Source of the DNA: Synaphobranchus kaupii
Lineage: Eukaryota; Chordata; Actinopteri; Anguilliformes; Synaphobranchidae
Direction: 5' to 3'
Length of the DNA stretch: 64,000 nt
Assembly: GCA_029718625.1 (NCBI GenBank)
Contig: CM056376.1
Span: forward strand, 95,151,945 to 95,215,944
Below are positions 10,893 through 21,536 of this stretch, piece after piece. How positions within the stretch are numbered: the first letter of the stretch is position 1; each line of letters opens with the position of its first letter. The position numbers were made by a program, and so were the translations under genes. The notes under the pieces are model-generated. The model was not told the origin of the DNA and made no database searches. It saw only the letters and a program-made list of their open reading frames with translations.

Positions 10893-10929
<37 letters not shown>
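10893..10929. repeat. (CA)n microsatellite
   Basis: Uninterrupted dinucleotide run, about 18 units. Confidence 0.97.
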
Positions 10930-10933
<4 letters not shown>

Positions 10934-11029
10934 GTTGTACATTATAGTAGTGAATTGTGCCTTGCTCTGTTTGGTACTTTGTGTTCAATAAACTATTACA
11001 TTTATCCATTTACATTTATTATTAAAGCG

Positions 11030-11082
11030 TCTTTGTGACAGTCATCTGTGAAAAGCGCTATATAAATAAAATTGAATTTAAT
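11030..11082 (+). mobile_element. L2-like LINE 3' tail fragment
   Basis: The sequence gtctttgtgacagtcatctg, then tgaaaagcgctatataaataaaattgaatt, is the conserved 3' end of fish L2-type LINEs. Only about 50 bases are kept. Confidence 0.7.
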
Positions 11083-11680
11083 TATCCAAGATCGCCTGTA
11101 TTAATGTTGCTCTTGTGTTGAACTGAATCAGCCAATGCTAATCGCAGGGATTCCCCAAAATGCCTTCACCTTTTAGCTGGATCATTTATATTAATTCGGT
11201 ATCAACTGAGTACATGATATTGTGATTTTGCTAAGACAATTATTAATGTGTAATTTTATTGGTAATTTATTAATTTATTAATTCAAGTTGCCCATTTTTA
11301 GTTAGTATATAATATATAAATTTTATGAGACTGATTTATTATACAAAACCATGCCACCAGTTGTATAAGGATGGTAGTGGTGTATCGCAGTACATAAGTG
11401 ATGCCCCGTGTATAAATATAGAGGTATGTCCCCTACATTTTTGGTACCCCGTGTATAGATTTAAATGAATATTCCCTACATTTCTGGTGCCCCGCGTGCG
11501 GACTCTGATGATTGAGAGATCATGTTACTGATCGTCTTGCTCACTGCAGACTCGTACCTGGTCACTACACTACTTTAGATATTGTAGCCCTTTTTACACA
11601 TAGTCCCCCCCATTTTAGGGCACCAAAATTAGTTAACATAAATTTAAATGAAGTCATTATATTTAATATTTGGTTGCATA
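11083..11680. other. AT-rich stretch without features
   Basis: A short duplicated phrase (ccccgtgtatagattt-like, ending in ccctacatttttggt) occurs at about 11402-11490. Nothing else stands out. Confidence 0.3.
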
Positions 11681-11681
11681 T

Positions 11682-11999
11682 CCTTACAAGTGATACTACA
11701 ACCTCTCTGCATTTCTGCATTTGAATGGATCTCTATGGGAATTGGGCGGTGGGACTAGATTAAACTGTAAATTACACGGGAATAGTATGTAACACATGGT
11801 TGGCTAAATGGCTATAAGTCATCAAGGGTCTGAGGTATCAAACGAGCCTCAAACATTACATTACATTACATTACATGTTTGAGGCTCGTTTGATACCTCA
11901 GACCCTTGATTACGTACAGCCAAACCATCGCTCTACTGCCAGATATGCAGAAGATATAGATGGATCACTTTATGGGTTATTTCTCCTGACTTATTTTTA
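11682..11999. repeat. Palindromic repeat family, copy A (rearranged)
   Basis: This copy holds the arm reading gtaaattacacgggaatag, then tggttggctaaatggctata, then ctgaggtatcaaacgagcct, next an (ATTAC)n run at 11851-11871, an inverted piece (tttgaggctcgtttgatacc), then arm sequence again in the first orientation up to ctcctgacttatttttac. The same arms occur near 17107-17520 and 51020-51458. Confidence 0.75.
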
Positions 12000-12268
12000 C
12001 ACCGGGTGACTAAATACAAACATTAATTGATATCAATTAGGTGCCTCGTGCGAATGTATGCGAGGGTGATAAACAGAGCGGAGAGTGTGGAATGCATGCA
12101 AAAAACAGGGGAAAGGGATAGGTTGAGAGAAGAGTAGTGAGACAGAGTGACACGAAAGGAAAAACCACGCCCAACCTGCAGCTCGGGGAAACGAACTAGG
12201 GAGAGACGAACATGAAACGGGGAGAAGGAAAACACGGGAAACGAGAGGACGGGAGTGAGAACATTACA
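12000..12268 (-). mobile_element. Fragment of a Gypsy LTR (5' part)
   Basis: On the minus strand it starts TGTAATGTTCTCACTCCCGT at 12268 and is homologous to the first ~270 bases of the solo LTR at 19263-20566 and, more distantly, to the chromovirus LTRs at 42474 and 48196 (shared cgtgttttcc, ggcgtg and gcatgcatt blocks in the same order). Both this fragment and the solo LTR contain the phrase accgggtgactaaatac. Here the LTR stops right after it, at the palindromic repeat. Confidence 0.75.
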
Positions 12269-13012
12269 AGCGTAATGCTTTAAAATGATCCACTTTCCCA
12301 GGAAGACCGTGAAAAGTGAGATTTACAGCAGGGGAAACAGACCTGCTCCTGTAAAGCGCACATGCAGATAATGGCGTTAAAATTAATTGTAAATTAATTG
12401 TGTAATGTGCTGCAAATTTGTTTTAGTTTCTAATTAGACGCTTAGTTCTCTTTAAAATCTTTTGTTCCATTATGGAATAACAGGTGAAATCAGCGGGGTT
12501 TTAATAAGCTGAGAGTATGGAAACCTTGCCACTGTAATTTAAAAAAATATGAAGGACGAAGAATAGCTAAGGTTACAATTCAGTTAACATGGTGACATTT
12601 ATCTCTGTTTTTTAACCATAGGCTTTCGAAGAAACCTTATGCACAGCGAATCCACTGTAGCCTAGGTTATTTGAAAAACAATAAATGCAATATTCACTGG
12701 ACAAGGTTTTGAACTTTTTTCAGTCACAACCATTCTATTTACTTACAGGCTGTATTCCTAGATAAACAGAGCTGTCTTGTAGGCTAATGACATCTGAAGC
12801 GCATTTTCAGAACTCAAATGTCCGTCTATTGCAGTGCGCGAGTTTTCCATTGAATGACAATTCACGCATTAGGTGTAAATGACAATTTGCGCATTAGGCT
12901 TGATATAGGTGTTATCAGCTCCTTTTTAATGGATAGCCATTGTCCCGTACCATCGCACATTCCCTGGATGTTGATGGAGTGAGCTGAGGGACAGGTATGT
13001 GGTCTTTGACCT
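12269..13012. other. No recognisable feature
   Basis: AT-rich with minor direct repeats (aattgtaaattaattgtgta near 12381; cattaggtgtaaatgacaat near 12868). No coding or mobile signatures seen. Confidence 0.3.
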
Positions 13013-13017
13013 CTGGA

Positions 13018-13060
13018 TGTCATGGTTTCTGGCAGCCGCTGTTGTTTCTGCATTCGGTTT
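13018..13060 (+). mobile_element. 5' LTR remnant of the deleted chromovirus
   Basis: About 40 bases match the start of the 3' LTR at 15256 (tgtcatggtttctggcagcc and on through gttgtttctgc). At about 13055-13062 the sequence switches to pol. A ttcggttt(t/c)t phrase lies at the junction. Confidence 0.9.
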
Positions 13061-15222
13061 CTGCAAGGCGCTGCTCAAAGCTCAGATTTTTGTGAAGGCA
13101 GAGAAGTGTGTTTTCCACACTAACTTTCTTTCCTGGGGTTCATTTTGGCAGACGGCAAGGTTCAAATGGACCCTGAGAAAGTCTCGGCTGTTAAGAACTG
13201 GCCCACCCCGTCTTCCCTTAAGCAGGTACAACGCTTTTTAGGCTTCGACAATTTTTATAGGAGGTTTATACGCAATTTCAGTGCGGTAGCCACGCCTATT
13301 ACGGCGCTCACTAAAAAGACCTCTTCCTCCCGGTTTTTATGGAATTCGAGGGCCGAAGCAGCGTTTTCTGAGTTAAAAAAGCGTTTCAGTTCCGAGCCCA
13401 TTCTCATCACGTCCAACCCCTCCCTCCCCTTTGTGGTAGAGGTAGACGCTTCTGAGTTGGGGGTGGGAGCCATTCTCTCCCAGGTATCTCCGCTGGACCA
13501 CAAGATGCATCCCTGTGCGTATTTTTCTAGTGCACTAACACCGGCCGAGAGAAATTACGACGTGGGGGACCGGGAGCTCTTGGCGGTCAAATTGGCTCTG
13601 GAGGAGTGGCGCCACTGGCTGGAGGGGGCGGAGCACCCGTTCACTGTATGGACGGATCATAAAAACCTGCAATATGTGCAGCTAGCCAAGAGGTGTAATT
13701 CTCGCCAAGCCCGATGGGCGTTATTCTTCTTGCGCTTTAACTTTTTGCTCACTTACCGTCCCGGCTCCAAGAATGTGAAGCCTGATGCTCTGTCACGCAT
13801 CTTCGACCGTTCAGACAGGGATCCTGTTCCCGAACCTATTATCCCCGCCGACCACATAGTGGCTCCGGTTATTTGGGCCGTTGAAGCAGCAGTGCAGAAG
13901 GCGGGGGGGGGCCCACCCCACTGCTTGTTCATCCCGCCGAGGCTTAGGTCCCGAATATTGCAATGGGGACACAATTCTCAGCTGGTCGCTCACCCTGGAG
14001 TGCACCGCACAAAGGATTTCTTATCCCGGCGTTTCTGGTGGCCCAGTCTCGAAAGGGACGTACGCAGTTTTGTTGCTGCTTGTCCGGTTTGTGCTCGGAG
14101 TAAAGGTTCACGTCTCCCACCCTCGGGCCTTTTGCGCCCTCTTCCCATTCCCAGTCGCCCTTGGAGTCACATTGCCCTCGACTTCGTCACCGGTTTGCCT
14201 ATGTCTCTGGGCAAATCGGTGATCTTGGTGGTCGTAGACCGCTTCTCCAGGGCAGCTCACTTTATTGCATTGCCTAAGCTTCCTTCAGCACCTGAGACAG
14301 CGCAACTAGCAGTAGATCACGTGTTCCGACTACACGGACTGCCTTCAGACGTGGTCTCTGATCGCAGCCCCCAGTTCGCTGCCAAGTTCTGGCTCACATT
14401 CTGTTCTCTGATTGGTGCCTCGGTCAGCTTATCCTCTGGCTTCCACCCGGAGACTAATGGGCAGACCGAGCGTACTAACCAGACCCTGGAGAACACTCTT
14501 CGGTGTCTGGCCGCCTCCAACCCTATGTCCTGGAGTCGACACCTAGCCTGGGCAGAGTACGCCCATAATACCCTGCGCAACGCCTCCACAGGGCTCTCAC
14601 CATTCGAAGCTCAGCTGGGGTATCAACCCCCATTATTCCCCGAACTAGAAAAAGATGTGGAGGTCCCCTCCGCGGGATCTTTCATTCGGAGGTGTCGGTC
14701 CGTATGGAGACGGGGGCGCGCGGCTCTCCAGCATGCATCTTCTATACAGAAGAGGGTGGCGGATAGGCACCGGCGTCCGGCTCCGTCATTCAGGGTCGGT
14801 CAACGCGTGTGTCTCTCTACGCGGGATCTCCCCCTCAGGGTGGAGTCTCGTAAACTCGCTCCCCCACTTCATTGGGCCGTTTAAGATCATACGGCGTATT
14901 AATCCGGTCACCGTGAGACTACAGCTCCCGCGCTCTATGCGCATCCACCCCACCTTTCACGTCTCTCGCCTTCGTCTCTCGTCACGTCAGTGCCTTTAGT
15001 CCTATGGCACCGGCGGACCAACCTCCGCCGGCCCCCCTGATCATAGATGGAGGCCCAGCTTATACCGTCCGGCGCATTCTGGCCGAGAGACGGAAAGGAA
15101 GAGGGTTCCAATTTTTGGTGGATTGGGAGGGCTATGGCCCTGAGGAGCGTTGTTGGGTTTCCTTCAAGAACATCTTGGACCCAACACTTATTAGGGACTT
15201 CCTCAGAAGCAAGGCTGTGTGA
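13061..15222 (+). pseudogene. Chromovirus pol: RT end, RNase H, integrase, chromodomain
   Basis: Order of domains: the end of the RT palm/thumb (FVKAEKCVFH, in another frame than the rest), RNase H with [14 protein letters not shown] and [18 protein letters not shown], an H2C2 zinc-binding integrase N terminus (H...H...ACPVCARSK), integrase core with [18 protein letters not shown] and NGQTERTNQ (the three acidic residues are present), and a C-terminal chromodomain ([16 protein letters not shown]...WEGYGPEE). The main open frame is 13145-14884. Frameshifts lie near 13110-13145, at a C-run near 14863, and near 14990. The proteins would copy and insert the element; a chromodomain directs integration by reading histone marks. 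With RT lost the copy cannot move by itself. Confidence 0.9.
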
Positions 15223-15241
15223 TCGCCTGGGGTCGTCCCTT

Positions 15242-15255
15242 AGTAGGGGGGGTCC
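15242..15255 (+). promoter_or_regulatory. Polypurine tract of the deleted chromovirus
   Basis: The tract agtaggggggggtcc lies immediately before the LTR start at 15256, as expected for the primer of plus-strand DNA synthesis. Confidence 0.8.
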
Positions 15256-15999
15256 TGTCATGGTTTCTGGCAGCCGCTGTTGTTTCTGCGTTCGGTTTTT
15301 CTTTTGGCGTCATTTGAACGCTCTATCGGATTTTTTCCGCCTCCGTTTCGTTGTTTGAATCTCGCCCGGCAATTATTTCTTTCACCTGTTTTGGATTTCC
15401 TGCCGGTTTTAAATAGCCAGGACTTCCGCATTTCCGACGCTTCCATGTTGTCGTTGCTATATTGACAAGGAGGTCGGTAAAGGTATAAGATTCGCTCGCT
15501 GCTTTTCTGGTTCGCACGAATAGCAAGTCCAATTAGAGTTAGAAGAAAGATTTATTTTGGTTTTTTCTTTCCTTTCTATCTTCATCCGTTATACTCTCCT
15601 ACCTGTTGCCTTTTTGTTCAGCTCATTCTCCCCTAGAGCTGTAGGTAACAGGTTCTAGTTTCTCTCCCTTCTCTCGCCCGTTTCTTCAGGGTGTTTCTTT
15701 TGTTTTCTCTGACCTCCTGTATTCGCCCCTCGTTAAGGAGCGTGAGGTTCTTTTGTTATTTGTTTACTCGTTAAAGAGTGTGAGATTCTTTTGTTATTGA
15801 TTACTCGCGATTCTCGAGTTCGCCCTCATTTGGGGTTGCTTTATTTTTGGCTTACGCCGGGAGGTTTTGTTTCCCACTGTTTATTTTTACCCTTTTCCAG
15901 TGCAGATCTGTCTGCTTTAGTGGTGTAGGTGTTAGTACCTACACTTTTAGAATCCCTGACGGTCGCGCTTGGTCCTCTGACTCAGCCACTCCCCTTACA
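15256..15999 (+). mobile_element. 3' LTR of the deleted chromovirus
   Basis: 744 bases from TGTCATGG to CCTTACA. It is followed by the CTGGA target duplication. It shares blocks in order with the solo LTR at 56927-57636 (for example ctctatcggattttttccgc, gcccggc, taaatagcc and gtgaggttcttttgttatt), showing one family. Within it a gttaaggagcgtgaggttct phrase is repeated at ~15733 and ~15771 in diverged form. Confidence 0.9.
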
Positions 16000-16374
16000 C
16001 TGGACCCTTTTATTATTATGCATTTTTTTATATAACCTACCCAATAATAATATTTCACATTGTAATCTAGATATTTTAGTCATGCTTGTGCGCGCCCCTG
16101 TGTGTAACAGTCTGGAGGGTGTATGCGCATTGTGCACACTATATAGACGCACTTATATGAGCCGTTAAAATAACATGTAAACAACTGCGACATGACTTTA
16201 GACCAGGTTTGTGGTGGTTCTAGCGCAAGCATTTTCTGCTGGCTCAAGATAGCAATACGCCAAAAATAATCCTGGCCACTCCTCATCTTAAAACCAACAT
16301 GCCCAGTTCACTTGCAACGGGCGCAAGAATACATGGTAGGTAAACGACGTGAGCGCTAGGCATTATAATGAACC

Positions 16375-16452
16375 CAGCGCCGGGTGTAAGATAGCAAAGA
16401 CACTTGCATTTGGGTTAGCGCAGCTTTGCGCCGGGTGTAAGATAGGGCCCAG
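16375..16452. mobile_element. End of a Harbinger-like MITE
   Basis: The end reads, on the minus strand, gggccctatcttacacccgg followed by cgcaaagctgcgc; a second copy of cgccgggtgtaagatag lies 55 bases inward at ~16379. GGGCCCTATCTTACACC resembles PIF/Harbinger MITE ends in fish. The other end is not seen. Confidence 0.45.
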
Positions 16453-17082
16453 TGTCTCAATTACGACTTACCCATGATGTAGTTGATTGATGGAAACCAT
16501 TTTCAGATAATTCCATGCTGTCTCTTCTTTTGGACATACACACATTGCTAATGCTAGCGCAACTCTAAGGTAACTGCTAGCATCCACTACCAAACGCGTT
16601 TAAACACTCCACAGTGCACCCAAAGCAAATAAAATACGACGACAGTCTATCGGGGTTATTTTGAGTGTTTATACCATCATTTTTGAAGTCAAACTATTGT
16701 TGAATCCTTTACTTTGTGCTGACCTATATTCTCTGTGGAAGTATGGCGGCGGAGCGAACGTGGCCATTGCAACTTGTTGGTCTTCTTTGTTGTTGTAGTC
16801 GACCAGTGCCGGCACTACATTCGTAGGTAACATAAAGTATCGCTCCGCCGCCATACTTCCACAGAGAATATAGGTCAGCACAAAGTAAAGGATTCAACGA
16901 TAGTTTGACTTAAAAAATGATGGTATAATCATTGAAAATAACCCCGATAGACTGTCGTCATATTTTATTTGCTTTGGGTGCACTGTGGAGTGTTTCAGTG
17001 CGTTTGGTGTTACATGGAATTATCTGAAAATGGTTTCCATCAATCAACTACATCATGGGTAAGTCATAATTGAGTCATTATG
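16453..17082. mobile_element. Foldback element with long arms
   Basis: The left arm (about 16460-16755) and right arm (about 16838-17078) are inverted copies: tgacttacccatgatgtag, ggaaaccattttcagataat, cactccacagtgcacccaaa, cgacgacagtctatcgg and tggaagtatggcggcggagc. The left arm has about 75 extra bases (near 16518-16592) absent from the right arm. The loop is about 85 bases. No protein is encoded and the target duplication is unclear. Confidence 0.8.
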
Positions 17083-17106
17083 TTCAAAATTCCGAACTAT
17101 CCGTTT

Positions 17107-17520
17107 AAAGTGATCCATCCATATCTACTGCATATCTGGCAGCAGAGTGATGATTTGAGGCTTGTTTGATACCTCAGACCATTGAAGATGTACAGCCATT
17201 AACCAACCATGTGTTCCATACTATTCCCGTGTAATTTACTGTTCCAGCATAATGTACAGCTAAATCGAGTCCACCCCCCAGTTCCCATAGAGATCCATTC
17301 AAATGCAGAGACGTTATGGTATCGCTTGTAAGAGTACCAGAAAATAAGATATCAAGAGAACAGTATGGAAACACATGGTTGGCTAAATGGCTAAAAGTCA
17401 TCAAGGATCTGACATATCAAACAAGCCTTAAACCATCACTTTGCCAGAAATACAGTAGATATGGATGGATAACTTGAAGGGTTTCTTCTTCTGACTTATT
17501 TTTCCATAGAGTTCAATATA
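17107..17520. repeat. Palindromic repeat family, copy B (permuted)
   Basis: The two arms seen at 51020-51458 occur here in exchanged order: the outward-reading arm (tgatccatccatatctactg through cgcttgtaagagtacc) comes first at 17107-17338, then the inward-reading arm (tggttggctaaatggctaaa through cttctgacttatttttcc) at ~17352-17515. The outer ends of the palindrome are thus joined to each other. Confidence 0.75.
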
Positions 17521-17737
17521 AGACTAAATACAATGTTCATATATGCACACGAATATCCCCTACAAAATTCATGTGTGATTTTAGTATTAAAGTGGCCATA
17601 ATCATACAAGAAAACACACTGGACATGTTAAATACAATGTAGAAAAACATAGGAAACACTAATGTTGTTATGCCAGAATTGTATAAGGAAGGCATGAAAA
17701 TTTAACATGTTGCCCATATAAGAATCGCACTGTATTT

Positions 17738-17935
17738 TTTCATATGGGTTGGAACTGGGATCTGTACCTCAGTGCAGCCATGTTTGGCTTGCGCACCAAA
17801 GTACAGATCACCACCAAGCACTCCCCATTCTACCTCATGTTCGGCAGAGAAGCCAGATATCCATCTGAGGTCCCAGAGACTTTTGGAGTGAGTAGGTCTC
17901 TACATTTCCTTCTAAATTCCCTTCACTCTAAATTA
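17738..17935 (+). pseudogene. Integrase C-terminal fragment (Gypsy/Ginger type)
   Basis: The 64-codon frame reads GWNWDLYLSAAMFGLRTK, then TTKHSPFYLMFGREARYPSE. The W-x-x-x-L-x-x-A-x-x-x-x-R-T and S-P-F-x-L-M-F-G-R-x-x-R-x-P motifs belong to the region just after the catalytic core of Ty3/Gypsy-like and Ginger/GIN integrases. Nothing else of the element is visible on either side, so only about 55 residues survive. It could equally be an exon of a domesticated GIN-like gene, but there is no further exon in reach. Confidence 0.6.
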
Positions 17936-18079
17936 TAGCTAACAGCATTTTCTCTCCATTCAAGGTACCTGACAATATAGAGGACATTGTGGCTACAAAG
18001 GTTTATAAGTACTAAAATGGACTATACTTTCTTAAAATAAGTGTAATAGCCTTTCAGCTTTATTGGACAGCACAGCGTA

Positions 18080-18197
18080 GAGACAAGAGGAATTGGAGCG
18101 AGTAATGCGAAAAAAGATCGGATTCGAACCAACAATGTCGCAAAGAGCACGGGAATACTAGCTAACCCGCGCTACAGGCTGCACCACGGGGAGACAC
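18080..18197 (-). mobile_element. tRNA-derived SINE head
   Basis: On the minus strand, a box-A-like cgtggtgcagcctgtagcgc starts near 18189 and a perfect box B GGTTCGAATCC spans 18120-18130. This pair of internal RNA polymerase III promoter boxes at tRNA-like spacing is typical of a SINE head or tRNA pseudogene. The tail has no recognised LINE end. Confidence 0.6.
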
Positions 18198-18575
18198 GCC
18201 AGGAAGGTGTACTTCGACTCATACTTAAATAAATAAATCAATAAATTAATTATATTTTAAAAAATAGTTTGGTTTATACTTACAAAAAAAATGCTGCTAA
18301 AAAAAGAGTGAACTAGTTCTATGCCTTGTGCTCACCAGGGTCGGCTAAAATAGAGGAGGCTGCATTTGTGACGAGTGTCGTAGGTGGGTGGCAGGCGGTG
18401 TAAATGAGGGGGGTCCAAGGGGCATGGCTCCCTGTAGAAAATTTTGATTAAAATAACCCTTAAATGGTGATATAGAATCACTATTAAATGATTAATCCTG
18501 GTGATTTTGTCAGTTCCAACCAATCAGCTGTCAAATAGCTCACAAATCATTCCTCACTCATCATTTGAATACCAA
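18198..18575. other. No recognisable feature
   Basis: AT-rich; a (AAAT)-like stretch lies near 18225-18260. Nothing else supported. Confidence 0.3.
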
Positions 18576-18825
18576 CACTCTCAGAAAAAAAGGTACAAAA
18601 AGTACCTAAAAAAGTACAAAAGCTTGTCGCTGGGGTGGTACCCTATATGTACGTAAAATTGTACCCCTAGCCAACAAAATACATAATTCCTTTGTACCTT
18701 TTTTTCTTGAAAAGGTACTTATTAGTACCCCAAGAGAACATTATTGTACTTTCAGGGTACATTTGTGAAATTTGTACCTTAAGGAACACAAATGTACCTC
18801 CACTGTACCTTTATTTCTGAGAGTG
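18576..18825. mobile_element. MITE with CACTCTCAGAAA ends
   Basis: 250 bases bounded by cactctcagaaaaaaaggta and, inverted, cactctcagaaataaaggta. The interior repeats gtacc/ggtac motifs many times in both orientations. No clear target duplication beyond a few bases (aac). The family is common in fish but I cannot name its superfamily with confidence. Confidence 0.75.
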
Positions 18826-19038
18826 AACTTCAGTGTTGTTCCAGGTGTATTGGCAATGAAACTCTTACCATTTAATGAGTGTAATGGTGCAGCTCTCTGA
18901 ACATCCCTGTCTGTAGAATTCCCTCTTCTGATATGGGTAACTGTCTGTCTCAGGATCCTGCACTTTCTCTCTCCAGAAATAAATGTTTTTCTCTCTCTGC
19001 CAACCGCCTGCTGCTATTGATCAGAAAGGTATAGGGAG

Positions 19039-19236
19039 CAGAGGTGTAAAATCCAGGTTCAGAAAGCAAAAGTCCTTCCCAGTATTTTCTTCCAATCACC
19101 TGGATTTGCTAATTATCACAATTCTTCAGCCCGGAGGTAGAACTAATTGGTGAAATCAGCTGGTTGAGTTAATGGGTGGAGGACGCATGACTTTTACTTT
19201 CTGACCCGTGGACTTCTGACCCTCTGTACACCTCTG
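19039..19236. mobile_element. Short hAT-like MITE
   Basis: Ends are cagaggtgta / tacacctctg, with an inner inverted match (ggttcagaaagcaaaagt and acttttactttctgaccc). Length 198 bases. The 8-bp flanks do not match, so the target duplication is lost or the ends are slightly off. Confidence 0.6.
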
Positions 19237-19262
19237 GACATTAGCAATAGTAGTGAACAATA

Positions 19263-20566
19263 TGTTATGACCCCGGAAGAGGACAGAACCCAAATGCAAC
19301 GACAAGGAGGCAGGAATGCAAAAAATGAATATTTATTTAAGCTCAGGGCAGTCCTGAGCATGGGGAGAAAGGCAATGACAGGAGAAGTTCCCAGCCGGAA
19401 CTGGACTCGACAGGAACCTCAGTACTGCTCCAAGCCGGAGCTGGACTTGACAGGTCACACCGGAGTTGTTCCAAGCCGGAAATGGACTTGACGGGTCACA
19501 CTGGATATGTTTCCAAGCCGGAACTGGACTTGACGGGTCACACTGGAAATGTTCCAAGCCGGAACTGGACTGGACAGACAGGACGGACTAGACGGACAAG
19601 ACAGAGAGTGGGAGCGCTAGGCATCCAATAAATATGCTTCGAACTTGTCTCCTGAAGCGAGGGAGAAACAATTAAACAGACAGTCCAGTAATGAATGTGC
19701 GGGAGCAGAGAAAGTCAGGGGTGAATAATGGTAACAGGTAACCGGGTTGTTTGGAGCAGGGGATGAGCGGGAGCGGTAGAGCAGGACAGTGCAGCGGAGC
19801 CCAGGCAGGACGCCGGCGTGGCAACAGGGCAGCGGCAGTAGCAGCACAGCAACAGGAGGGCGGCAGCAGCGACAGCAGAGGCAGGAGCGTCAGCACGTCA
19901 GCAGCACCACAGTGCAGGGTGTGGGCGTGGACCGCCGCAGGGTGTAACAGCAGAAGCCCAAGCTGCATGCACGAACGTCAGGTGGAAGGCAGGGAAACCG
20001 CAACACAGGCAGGGATGGCAGACAACTGCAGACTGGCAGACTTTAAGTAGACAAGGGTGGTTAGCGAGACAGAATCATGAGCAGCAGGTAATGCTGCTCA
20101 GACTGGACACACTTAAGGATTTTAACAGTTCAGCAGAGTGAACTAACACCGAACGGAACTGAACTGTTACACAAAGACTTCCACGGTTCAGCAGAGTGAA
20201 TAAACACCAAGACAGAACTAAACTGTATGACTAGACAGAGAACCAGACAGAACCAGAGGTTTCAGAGTACAACAACAACTGGCAAAGGACAGAAAACACC
20301 GGGTGACTAAATACAACATTTAATTGGTATCAATTATGTGCCGCGTGCGAATGTATGCAAGAGTGATTAGCAGATTGAAGAGTGTGGAATGCATGCGAAA
20401 ATGGGGAAATGGGATAGGCTGAGGAGTGGTGAAACTGAGTGATACAAACAGGAGAAACACGCCCAGCCTGCAGCACGGGGGAAAACACGGACAATGGAGA
20501 GACAAACACGAAACAGGGGGAGAGGGAAAACACGGTGAAACAACAGGATGGGAGTGGAACGTAACA
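19263..20566 (-). mobile_element. Solo Gypsy LTR (1304 bp) with perfect TSD
   Basis: On the minus strand it starts TGTTACGTTCCACTCCC (20566) and ends GGGGTCATAACA (19263). The target duplication CAATA stands at 19258-19262 and 20567-20571. Its layout parallels the chromovirus LTRs at 42474 and 48196: the same 5' blocks, a region of tandem gtccagttccggcttgga-like units (19385-19575) and a near-identical end (gtcgttgca.ttgggttc..). No internal region remains, so it arose by LTR-LTR recombination. It belongs to a sister subfamily and not to the array's own subfamily, because identity is clearly lower. Confidence 0.9.
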
Positions 20567-20750
20567 CAATATGGTGTAAAACTTGTGCCACCGGAAAACT
20601 GAACAAATTTAGTAAAATTGAATTTTATTACACTGAATTTGTATTTCGTAATTTGAATTTGTATATACGTTTTGAAATTGAATTATATGATTTGAATCTG
20701 AATTTTGGTAGGCTATTCAGTTAAACTTGGATTTCAAATTCAGATCTCAG

Positions 20751-20819
20751 AAATTCAGTTTGTAAAAATTAAATCTCAGAAATTCAGTTTGTAAAAATTA
20801 AATCTCAGAAATTCAGTTT
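20751..20819. repeat. 29-bp tandem repeat, 2.3 copies
   Basis: aaattcagtttgtaaaaatt followed by aaatctcag is repeated head to tail at 20751, 20780 and (partly) 20809. Confidence 0.9.
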
Positions 20820-20964
20820 CAGCTTGTGCACATCCGGGCACTTCAGGAAAAGCAGTTGTTGGCAGATATTGACGGGTAATAAATCAGCTTCACCAGTTCG
20901 GGCCAGATATGGATCGCTTCAGGTATTCACCCTTCATTTTAAGTTCAAATTCTCTTAACTTCTA

Positions 20965-21536
20965 TGAAATAACACGGTCTTCCAGAGTCTGATGCAAACA
21001 GGATTTATTGTATATAATTCAAAGGAATTACATGCAGTAACCCAGGCTAATCTGCGCAGATAAAAACATGCATTCATAAATCATCCTCCCTTAAGTAGGC
21101 CTGTCAGAGGCAGCCTGATGCACACCCTTCCCCGTCAGTTTTCTGTCTGTGTCTCTTCTTAGTCTATGAGTAGTGGATGCGTGAGTGTAAATTCTGAGTG
21201 TGAGATGTCCAGTCTGAGTCTTCCAGTGGGTCCCAGTATGGTACTGGTCAGGTAGGTCACCTAGGTATCACAGGTCGGGTCTGATCTGGTCTGGTCTGAG
21301 GTGTGACCTGTACAGCTGTTTCTTATATCCTTTTCCATAGTTCCACCCTTTGTGGGGCTTAGGAACCATCTTCTCCCATAACCTGCCCCCTGATTTTTTA
21401 ATTAACAAAGCCCTTAAATTTTACACCATTATCTATGATTCCCAAGTACTCCTATTTTTTTAATGAGGGGTTACATTCTTTCACCACTAGTTAATGAGGG
21501 GTTCAGCTTTGCGCATGCGTCAGCTCCCCTCTAACA
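20965..21536 (-). mobile_element. Possible solo LTR (uncertain)
   Basis: On the minus strand a stretch begins TGTTAGAGGGGAGCTGACGC (21536), carries an AATAAA near 21010 and ends in TTATTTCA (20965). TG...CA ends, a polyadenylation signal near the 3' end and a length of 572 bases fit an LTR. However, the flanks do not show a 5-bp duplication and I do not recognise the family. Confidence 0.3.

Larger units (their letters stand above)
13018..15999 (+). mobile_element. Internally deleted chromovirus (Ty3/Gypsy) with TSD
   Basis: The element starts with the first ~40 bases of its LTR (tgtcatggtttctggcagcc at 13018), then jumps directly into pol, and ends with a full LTR (15256-15999). The 5-bp target duplication CTGGA stands at 13013-13017 and 16000-16004. 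Most of the 5' LTR, all of gag, protease and most of RT are missing. The preserved TSD shows that the loss happened inside one inserted copy (or before/during its integration), not by end truncation. A solo LTR of the same family lies at 56927-57636 on the other strand. Confidence 0.9.

Noticed and set aside
18080..18197. Functional tRNA gene
   Set aside because: Boxes A and B are tRNA-like, but the acceptor arm does not pair and the sequence runs on as a SINE would.
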